DNA from: Acanthaster planci
Lineage: Eukaryota; Echinodermata; Asteroidea; Valvatida; Acanthasteridae
Reading direction: 5' to 3'
Assembly: GCF_001949145.1 (NCBI RefSeq)
Contig: NW_019091401.1
Coordinates: forward strand, 471,866 to 535,865
Length of the DNA stretch: 64,000 nt
Under the pieces are notes generated by a model, which did not search any database, was not told the origin of the DNA, and worked only from the letters and a program-made list of their open reading frames with translations. Position numbers and translations under genes: made by a program. Of the stretch, positions 1 to 7,622 are shown piece after piece (position 1 is the stretch's first letter; every line of letters begins with the position of its first letter).

Positions 1-1160
1 GCGTCGTGTGCCCACTGGGACCGTGCGGGCTAGGCTGCCGTCCTTCTTTCTGGTCACCTCAACATCAAGAAACGAAATGTTGCCATTACGTTCTTGTTCC
101 ATGGTGAACTGGATGCAGCTGTGAAGCCCGTTGAGGTGTTCCAGAAAGAGTCGGAGGTTGTCCTGCCCATGCTGCCAGATGACGAAAGTGTCGTCCACAT
201 ATCGGAGCCAAACTTTGGGCCTGTGGTCTGATGTGTTGATGGCGAGTTGCTCAAATTCCTCCATGAACATGTCCGCCAGAACCGGGGATATACGAGATCC
301 CATGGAGGTTCCAGCTGACTGTTCGAAGAATTTGTCCCCGACAGCAGAAGCTCGATTAGTTGACACAGGTGAGGAGCAGGTCATGCAGCTGTTCTGGAGT
401 GAGGTCTGTGTGGTCCTTGAGGGCAGGGTCTGCTGCAAGTCTGTCCTTGGCGATGGTGGTGGCGTCGGAGGTGGGAACATTGGTGAACAGGGAGACGACA
501 TCAAAGCTGACCATGATGTCATCTGGCTGGAGGGTGAGGTCTTGGATGAGGACAGAAAACTGGTCCGAGTTCTTGACGTGGTGTTCGGTGTTCCCCACCA
601 AGGGCCGAAGAATTTTAGCGAGGTGCTTTGCTGTGTCGTAGGTAGGGCCTCCTCTGGACACTACAATGGGGCGTAGCGGAACGTCTTCCTAGTGGATCTT
701 CGGTTGTCCGAAGAACCTTGGGCACTTGGAATTGCAAGGCCGGAGCTGCCTTTAAAGGGGCTGGGTAATGTTACCGTTGTGCTAGAGGGAGAGAAGCTTT
801 TGTTGCAGCCTCCTCTCGATGGACGGTGTGGGATCTTTTTTGGAGTTCTCGGTAGGAGGCCAAGTTGAGGATGTCTGCCACTAATTTGCAGTCGTACTCT
901 GTCTTGTCCATGACGACGGTGGCGTTGCCCTTATCTGGGCGAAGGATGTGGATTGTCTTGTCCCGACGCAGTGAATTGATGGCTGCCTGTTCCTGCTTTA
1001 AGATGTTGGGTTTGGCTGGCTTGTGTTTTCGAAGGGCTTGATGGACCTGCAGGCGGATCTCATCAGCTGTGGACTTGTCAAGGTGGCGGAGGATTGGTTT
1101 GGTGTGCTGGATGGTGTCTTCAATGGGCAACGATTGGGGAACTAAGGCAAACAAGCACGT
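1..1160 (-). pseudogene. Penelope-like element reverse transcriptase (broken, continues past the window edge)
   Basis: Minus-strand fragments spread over several frames encode a Penelope-like reverse transcriptase. From the N-terminal side (about 1150) they include NILKQEQAAINSLRRDKT and HILRPDKGNATVVMDKTEYD (about 1010-890), then RPIVVSRGGPTYDTAKHLAK (about 670-610), SFDVVSLFTNVPTSDAT (about 510-460), GTSMGSRISPVLADMFMEEF (about 320-260) and an intact catalytic YVDDTFVIWQHG at about 215-180. Frame changes near 350 and 690, and an in-frame stop near 356, mean it cannot make one protein. The C-terminal end runs off position 1. The endonuclease half that normally follows the RT in the same orientation lies at 1160-1493 on the opposite strand. 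Family assignment is firm; activity is excluded in this copy. Confidence 0.85.
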
Positions 1161-1496
1161 TTCCACACAGTCCCACTGCAGTTGCACAACCTGCTCACCT
1201 CGCACAAGGACCGGCAGGACCCCCAGCGCAGACCAGGGGTGTACAGAATTCCTTGCCAATGTGGCAAAGTATACATCGGCAAGACGGGCAGGGACCTCCC
1301 TACCAGAATCAATGAGCACAAAGCCCATGGCAGGAAGGGAGAGCTTGAAAAAACATCAATAATCAAGCACTCCCACACTGAAGACCATCAGATCAACAGG
1401 AGCCAAGCTGAACTCATCACCAGCATCGAACGATGGTATCCCCGCCGCATCAGAGAAGCCATAGAACTCATCAAGCATGACACAGTTCCATAAGAC
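1160..1496 (+). pseudogene. GIY-YIG endonuclease domain of the Penelope-like element
   Basis: The open frame reads LHNLLTSHKD, then GVYRIPCQCGKVYIGKTGRD, then INEHKAHGR, IIKHSHTEDH and ERWYPRRIREAIELIKHDTV, ending at the stop at 1491-1493. GVYRIPC...KVYIGKTGR is the GIY-YIG nuclease core (GVY, YIG, and the Arg of TGR). A Cys-x-Cys pair between GVY and YIG is typical of the Penelope-like class. In intact elements this domain is the C-terminus of the RT polyprotein and nicks target DNA for target-primed reverse transcription. Here the reading frame itself is uninterrupted, but it is severed from the RT, which faces the other way. No start codon of its own is expected. Confidence 0.85.
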
Positions 1497-1940
1497 ATGG
1501 GCTTCAGCATCAGCGATATCTGGCGCCCCATCCTCACATTCCAGTCCAATGGGTCTCCTATACCCTAGGACTCCCCAGTTAGGTTCCCTCCTTAGTTAGC
1601 CTATGGGTCTTCTCTACCCTTGGCACCCAGCTGTTTACTCTCCTACTGCAAACCCCAACTGACACACTTGAGTAAGCACACACTTAGGTCATGCAGTACC
1701 AGGATCCAGCACAGCATCCATTGTTCCTGCCTTCACTGTTCCCGTCGCAACGCTTCACCGAGCTAATCCCTACATCTGGATCCCTCTCTACACCATATAA
1801 GCTCCACTCCCAGTCAGAATCCTGCAGTCTCTTAAAGACGGACCGAGTACATTGTTTGAAACGTCGAGTTATTCCCCGGTTCTTCTCAGAACCACACATA
1901 CTCAAGAAAGAGATTGATCCATGGTGTAACCGCAATCGTT
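1494..1940 (+). mobile_element. 3' untranslated tail of the Penelope-like element
   Basis: This segment follows the endonuclease stop and reaches the edge of the gypsy-type integrase remnant. It carries a block at about 1835-1930 containing GGACCGAGTACATTG, then GAAACGTCGAG, then an AGAAAGAGATTGATCC segment, which I recognise as the conserved tail of metazoan Penelope-like elements. The open frame across 1691-2071 is probably accidental. The exact 3' border is not visible; it lies between about 1935 and 1985, where integrase homology on the other strand begins. Confidence 0.55.
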
Positions 1941-1984
1941 TTACTCATACAGTTCCTTCACCATTAAAACCTTCAAGTCTTAGG

Positions 1985-2592
1985 ATTAATACGTTTTTGA
2001 ACAGCATTACACTATGGGTGATAAGCACTGGTGTTGAGTTTACTTGTTCTCATGATGCGACACACTTCTAGCATAAGTTTACTGAGAAAATTGGATCTTC
2101 TGTCACTTAAAAGAAATCATGGGCATCCATGGTTACAGATTATGTCTTTATAGAAACAAGCAGCTACTGTACGAGCATCAATGGATTTGACAGGTACAAG
2201 AATTGGCCATCTTGTGCAATGATCAGTGAAGCATAATATGTACTTATTACCAGAATTTGATTCAGGTAATGGGACAAGTACATCTACACTTACTGTCTCA
2301 AATGGAAAGGTACAGTCATGGTCATAAGTGGAGCTATCACTTTATGCTTTGGAGTTTTTCTTCATGCACAAGAATTACAAGATCTGACCCAGTTATCAAA
2401 CCTTGTACATTCCTTTCCAAAATGCCTCTGTCTAATTTTGGCGTATGTCATGTAAATACCACAATGGGTGGCCAAAACTTCATCATGGTTTGCAACCAGT
2501 ACCTCATCGACATAATCATGTGGTATATACAACTGTACTGTAGGCTTCTCTGGCAAATGACCTTTTGATGAAGTATGCCATGTATGATACAA
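1985..2592 (-). pseudogene. integrase of the gypsy-type element
   Basis: The H2C2 zinc-binding domain is encoded at 2592-2362; the usual GH of the motif has become THCGIYMTYAKIRQRHF, followed by NWVRSCNSCA. The catalytic core follows at about 2300-1985 with VDVLVPLPESNSGNKYI, TDHCTRWPILVPV, FLLSDRRSNFLSKLM and TSAYHP. Stops interrupt it at two places at least (near 2120 and 2010). The expected third catalytic residue, Glu, a few residues after AYHP, is replaced by Lys. It then fades at the Penelope-like border. Confidence 0.85.
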
Positions 2593-3099
2593 GGTATTAA
2601 CATGAAGGAAATAATTTCAAGCTTCAAGTATTTATTTCCTTGCTTCTTTGTCATTACCAGGAAGGTCATGAGTCTTGAGGTATCTGATAACTACACCCGC
2701 AAACTGGTCTTTCTCTTTAGCTTTTTTCAACTCACAAAGATCTATATCTTGGTGAATATTTAAATTGCAACCGTCAAGTCAAAATCTCACTTTCCACATC
2801 TTTGATTCTTTTACTCTTCTGATATTGTGCATTTCTTGTAACATTTACACAAGGTTTAGAGTTACAGGCAATCAAAGAACCATCTAAGGTTCCAAAATCA
2901 AATGGAATTCAAGTTGTAGGTTGAGATTTTTCGTCTGTTTCTTTCATAACTGACGCTGATTTGCGTAACTGGATTCTTGTTCAGATTGAGTTTGCTGTAC
3001 CTGTGGAATTCTACTCAAAGAGTCAACGTTCTTTAATGATCTTCCAGCTCTGTGAATTATTTCTTAGTCATAAGATTGTAAGAGTAAAGCCTAGCGGAT

Positions 3100-4393
3100 A
3101 AGTCTGCCAGTTGTAGGTTTATGATTGAACAGCCAACACAATGCTTGATGAATCAGTGATAATTTGAAATTTGGGTCCATGAAGTAAATACGAGGAGTAC
3201 TGTTTAACTCCTTCTACAACTGCCAAAGCTTCCAGTTTTAAGTAATGGAATAATTCTTTTCTGCTTTGTTTAAAGACCTTCCTCCATATGCAATGACTTT
3301 TTCTGAGCCCTCTTGAATTTGAGACAAAATATAGGCCAAGCCTATGGTTGATGCGTCGGTTTGGAGGATAAATTTCGAACCATCAAATTCTGGATAGGCC
3401 AAAATTGGAGGTTTCATAAGCTTTTGTTTCAAAAATTCAAATGCCTCTTGACATTCAGGAGACCAAATGAATGGAACATCTTTCATAGTCAGTTTGAATA
3501 CTGAATCGATGATTTGACTGTACTCCTTTACATATCTCCTGTAGTATCCAGTCATTCCTTTTTTTGTGACGCCGTTGTAGGTACTGGGTAATTTTTGACA
3601 ATGCTTATCTTGGCTGGATCGGTGGCTACTCCATCTTGTGAGATAATGTGACCTAAGTAACGTACCTTGTTTTCTCCAAATGTACATTTTTGGGGTTTGA
3701 GTTTAAGACCAGATGATCTGAATCGATCAAACACTTGTCTAAGGTTGTCCAAGTGATCTGAAAAAGACCTTGAGAAGATTATTACACCATCTAGATAAAT
3801 CAGAGCAATTTTCCAATGTAAACCTCTGAGAACTTCGTGCATAACACGCTGAAATGTACTTGGGGCTCCATGTAAACCAAAAAGGAGGACATTTAATTCA
3901 TACTGTCCCTCTTGTGTGACAAAGGCAGTTTTGCACTAGGAATGTTCTTCCATGGCTATTTGCAAGTAACCAGATGCCATATCAAGTGTTGAAAAATACA
4001 GGAGCTGGTGTTGATAGAATCTTCGATATTATGAAGTGGGAAATTATCACGTTCACTAATTCGGTTTATTGGTCGCAAGTCAATACAAAAACGAAAATGG
4101 TTTGTTCCTTTCTTCTTCACTAACACAATACTACTTGACCAAGGTGATGTGGAGGGAGAAATAATGTTATTTTTCAGCATTTGTTGGACCTGTTCCCTGA
4201 TGATCACTTGCAAATGTGGAGGATGTCCATATGGTCGAGAACGTATCGGAAGATAAGTACCTGTAATAATGGTATGTTTTATTTTAATGTAACACGGCAG
4301 AGACGTATTAGAAGTTTGAAAAATGTCGGTATACTCCTCAAGTGATGACTTGAGTTGATATTTTTGGGTTTCACTGAGGTTTTTGTTTGACAT
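3100..4393 (-). pseudogene. reverse transcriptase and RNase H of the gypsy-type element
   Basis: The RT is recognisable from its N-terminal part, MLKNNIISPSTSPWSSSIVL and FRFCIDLRPINRISERDNFP (about 4170-4035), through LFGLHGAPSTFQRVMHEVLR (about 3880-3825), to the catalytic box, which reads YLDG instead of YLDD (about 3787). The connection and RNase H follow: TKKGMTGYYRRYVKEY, FEFLKQKLMKPPILAYPEFD, ILQTDASTIGLAYILSQ, then LLHGPKFQIITDSSS (about 3180-3140). Stops occur at about 3910 and 3110. Loss of the second catalytic Asp in YLDD by itself would inactivate the enzyme. Confidence 0.9.
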
Positions 4394-4395
4394 AT

Positions 4396-5283
4396 TTACC
4401 TGGTCAAGTACTTCCTTGGCTTCTTTAGTGCCGTTTCGTTGTGAGTCCTTGTTTCTGAAGGTTTTACAATCTCAGCAGACACCAAGAATGTATGCATATC
4501 TTCGTTTTTCACAAGGACAAATGTACCTAGTTTTGTCCGTGGGCATACTTCAGTGACTCTATCCAAGGGATTGAGGAGCATTACTGTAACTTGAGTTCGA
4601 CCACTGTGTTTTATGGTAGAGGATATCACATGGGCAAGGTGTAATCCTAATCTGGTTATTGTCCTAGTAGCTTCACAAGTACCCACTAACCCAGAGGGTA
4701 AATTGGGAATAACTCTAGCTTCAAATATTGTTTGAGTACGTGGGGGAATCTTTATCTTTGAAGTTGTACAAATCTGATGTTTGTCATTAAGCCTCAGCTT
4801 GTTTGAACCAAAATGCAGACTGGCGTTTTGTTCTACAAGGAACTGAGTGCCTAAGATTAAGTCACAATCAAGATTAACAGTTACACACAAAGGTATACAA
4901 AAGTCACAACTATAGTCAAAGCAATCTCTGCAATTCCTAGAATGTTGAGGCAAGGTACCAGCAGTTACTGCTTGGGAAATTTCACAATCTCAAATTTCAA
5001 CGGCATTACATTCAGTCGATTCAGTTACACACAAAGGTATACAAAAGTCACAACTATAGTCAAAGCAATCTCTGCAATTCCTAGAATGTTGAGGCAAGTA
5101 CCAGCAATTACTGCTTGGGAAATTTCACAATCTCAAATTTCAACGGCATTACATTCAGTCGATTGTCGAAAACATTTCTCACTAATGACATTAATATTTG
5201 CAGAGTCCAATAGACAAGATCGTGATTTAGACCCTAATCGTACATCGATACAACAGCCTTGCATTGTCACATCTATACCATGA
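4396..5283 (-). pseudogene. retropepsin-like aspartic protease region (broken, internally duplicated)
   Basis: The active-site stretch is encoded at about 5212-5160 as LLDSANINVISEKCF, where aspartic proteases of this class usually have LLDSGA; the Gly of the triad is missing. Downstream, DLILGTQFLVEQNA and a long tail lead to the RT. Between the two, 4878-5021 and 5022-5164 are near-identical copies, which disrupts the frame. The role would be cleavage of the gag-pol product. It precedes the RT open frame by a few bases. Assignment rests on position and on these two motifs. Confidence 0.65.
4878..5164. repeat. recent tandem duplication of about 144 bp
   Basis: 4878-5021 and 5022-5164 begin with CAGTTACACACAAAGG and end with CATTCAGTCGATT. 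I see only one base missing (GGTACC versus GTACC) and one substitution (CAGCAG versus CAGCAA) between copies. It lies inside the dead gypsy-type protease region, so it arose after or during the decay of the element. An assembly artefact is possible but the two differences argue against it. Confidence 0.9.
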
Positions 5284-5379
5284 TCAATAAAACCCCTTCG
5301 CCTATAATTCCAGATCTTTTGTTTATATCACAAGTAGACAGGGCTCTTAGTTTAAAGGATACCCTTGAATGTGAAATTT

Positions 5380-6290
5380 AGAGTAACACTCAAATTGTCT
5401 GTGACCTGGTTTACCACATTGATAACAAATCAATCTACTTTGTTGGGAGTATTGGTTTGCCTATGAGGTCCAGCTTGGCCTTGCAGAGTTTTGGTCTTTG
5501 TGCCTTGGTTCAGTATTTCGTTAACTGTCGTCTTTATTTGAGCGACGTCGTTAACTATCTACTGAATTGTATTAGCCTGGTTAGATTGGGAATTAGGCTC
5601 AACAGATGATTGCAAAACTTGTGTAGAATGCACCATGGTTGGTGGCGGGGCTGGTGACTCTGACACAATTTGTGCAAAACCTACATAATGAAGTGCACAG
5701 TTCAAAGATTCAGGTGTTTTTTTGAGATAACGAAAGCTTTAACTCGTGGTTGTAAGCCCCTAATGAATTAAATGAGTTAATCTCTCTCGATCCAATTTTT
5801 GCAACGTGTGACTCAAAGAAGATATATCTGAAAAATTAATGTCCAGTGATTCAGATTCTTCGTGAACACGGGAGGCTAATTTGGTTTTGTTTACCCAATT
5901 CTGGTTTTTACCCTGAAATTGTCAATCAAGGCAGCGTTAAGACTTTCCTACGAGCTTTTCGTACAGTCATCAAGGGTAGACAACCACATCGCTGCATTAC
6001 CTTTAAGTCTAAGACTTTGTGTCAAGCGTAGTTTATCAGAGGCGAAGTCACATACTTTGGCATTCAACTCACATCTACTGAAAAATGCATTCAGTTTTTC
6101 ATCGGGAGATCCCGAATACGTATCTTTAAAATGCCCTTCATATTTTGACATGGCTGTTTCTTCAGTGTTCGTTTCATCATGCAATGATTTAGTTTCTTTT
6201 TTCATAGGTTCAACAAGTTTTATGGTTGAAAAATGGAAAAAAAATACATATGGAACACTTAGCAAAATGTACATCAATATCGTCACATAC
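5380..6290 (-). pseudogene. gag region with CCHC zinc knuckle
   Basis: The start is an open frame at 6286-5948 whose second half (from EEDAMSKYEGHFKDTY-like sequence near 6150 through LRLTQSLRLKGNAAMWLSTL near 5990) matches the retrotransposon gag core. It continues in broken frames to a CCHC zinc knuckle, CYQCGKPGHRQFEC, encoded at 5427-5386. The knuckle has the usual C-x2-C-x4-H-x4-C spacing and would bind element RNA. Stops fall between core and knuckle. The first ATG-proximal hydrophobic residues of the open frame are probably not part of the protein. Confidence 0.75.
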
Positions 6291-6448
6291 TCGGCTGAGT
6301 ACTTTGCAAGTACTTTTGTCCTAAAAAGTTAACTTTAATCAAACAGTGATGGTCTGAAGTCATTATGTTGCTTTGTAATCTTACTTATATGCATGTACCA
6401 TCAAATGCCAATGTACTTCAGCTTTGTTCCCTCCTAACTAGTTAAGTA

Positions 6449-6592
6449 TTTGGTGGAGACCTTGCTTCTCAAAAAGTTCTTGACTACATCACTGAAAATT
6501 TCCTGGAATAAAAGTTAGAAATTGTACCCTGTGGTCACGGTGGTGTTGCTTGTCAGAGCTGTAATGAGATTTTGCCATATGTTTTAACTTAA
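6449..6592 (+). other. short RING-like coding fragment (very uncertain)
   Basis: A plus-strand frame with one stop reads GGDLASQKVLDYITENFLE, a stop, then KLEIVPCGHGGVACQSCNEI. PCGHGGVACQSC has the spacing of the central part of a C3HC4 RING finger (C-x-H-x4-C-x2-C). No flanking exon was found and the minisatellite begins inside its end. It could be a leftover of a transposon or host gene, or chance. Confidence 0.2.
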
Positions 6593-7235
6593 CGTCAAGT
6601 TTTCATAGAAGGGGAGGAGGCAAAAGAGGGGTACGGGTGAGAACTTGCAGTATCTTATGACTTCACCCTTTGTCTATAGAAAAAGGGGCGCAAGGCAAGA
6701 GGGGTTCGGGCTAAAATTTGACATAGGTGATGACTTCACGTTCGTCTTAAGAAAAAAGGGGCATGAGAAGGCAAAATGGGGTGCGGGTGGGAATTTGCCA
6801 TATGTGATGACTTCACGTTTAACAATAGAAAAAGGGGTGCGAGCAGGCAAAATAGTGGTGCGGGTGTGAGATTGACATATGTTGTGACTTCACGTTTAGC
6901 AACAGTAAAAAGGGGTGCGAGAAGGAGAAATAGAAGTGTGGGCGCGATTTGACGTATGTTATGACTTCCCCTCTGTCTATAGAAAAAAGGGTGCGAGAAG
7001 GCAAAGGGGGGTGCAGGTTGGAATTTGCCGTGTTTTGACGTCATGTTCTTTATAGAAAAAGAGGTGCAGGAAGGGGTGCAGGCAGGAATTTGACGTACAT
7101 TATGCCTTCATGTTTGGCAACAGAAAAAAGGGGTGCGACAAAGCAAAATAGGGGTGCTGGACTGGCCTAGAATGCTCTACATGTACACTGTGACTTCAGA
7201 TTTGCCAACAGAGAAAAGAAAGGCAAAAGGGGCGG
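6570..7235. repeat. minisatellite, about nine units of roughly 77 bp
   Basis: The anchor GACTTCA or a close variant recurs at 6659, 6732, 6809, 6886, 6963, 7037, 7104 and 7192, with a first degenerate unit at about 6585. The spacing is mostly 73-77 bp, with 67 and 88 bp in the last units. Each unit holds a purine-rich stretch (AGAAAAAAGGGGTGCG) followed by GGGTGGGAATTTGCCATATG-like sequence. Overlapping open frames here are by-products of the repeat. Confidence 0.9.
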
Positions 7236-7392
7236 GGAGTGGTATCTTACAACATGTAGTCTGTTATTTGGTTGGTTAAGTTGTTGCGAAGTCATCTATG
7301 TAAGTGTGCCGGCAGTGGGAAGTTTTTTGTTTTTTGATTGTCGGATTAGTTGTCTCTACTTGTTTTTACAAGATTACTTACCCTAAACCACA

Positions 7393-7521
7393 TCAGTCAA
7401 GCAGGTGTTCAGCAGCTAGAGCCATTCTGGTGTAGTTTTCCTTTTCTTTCTCTGGCAACACACGCCACTCATCACAAACGTATTGATAAGCAGTGGCAAA
7501 GTTTGGAGTACTTGCAAGAAC
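7393..7521 (-). pseudogene. exon encoding the C-terminal half of an HMG-box-like domain
   Basis: On the minus strand a pyrimidine-rich acceptor (TTTTGTTTTACAATAG) is followed by a 43-codon exon ending in TGA at 7395-7393. It encodes TPNFATAYQYVCDEW, RVLPEKEKENYTRMA, then LAAEHLLD. W-x3-P-x2-E-K-x3-Y-x3-A matches the second and third helices of HMG-box proteins, which bend DNA. The first half of the box would lie in an earlier exon that I could not find. It may be the last exon of the unknown minus-strand gene at 7.6-10.4 kb, or a separate remnant. Confidence 0.45.
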
Positions 7522-7622
7522 CTATTGTAAAACAAAAGATAACCCATCCCCCAAAGAACAGATATCATTTGTCTACAAAAAATATTAAGTTGTTTAGCTG
7601 TTAAGCCATAAGACTACAGCAT

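Larger units (their letters stand above)
1985..6290 (-). mobile_element. Ty3/gypsy-type LTR retrotransposon remnant
   Basis: On the minus strand the order is gag (from about 6290), zinc knuckle (5427-5386), protease (about 5280-4900), reverse transcriptase (4393-3552), RNase H (about 3500-3110) and integrase (2592-1985). RT-RNase H-integrase order places it in the Ty3/gypsy group. Many stops and frameshifts interrupt it. The 3' end appears to be cut off by the Penelope-like element at about 1985. I did not find a convincing pair of LTRs. A 144-bp segment inside the protease region is tandemly duplicated. The copy is inactive. Confidence 0.85.

Noticed and set aside
131-676. Plus-strand open frame of 181 codons
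   Set aside because: It is the antisense shadow of the Penelope-like RT, which has clear motifs on the minus strand.
1691-2071. Plus-strand open frame of 126 codons
   Set aside because: It covers the Penelope-like tail and then the antisense of the integrase; no protein family signal.
6645-7044. Several overlapping open frames on both strands
   Set aside because: They are produced by the 77-bp minisatellite.
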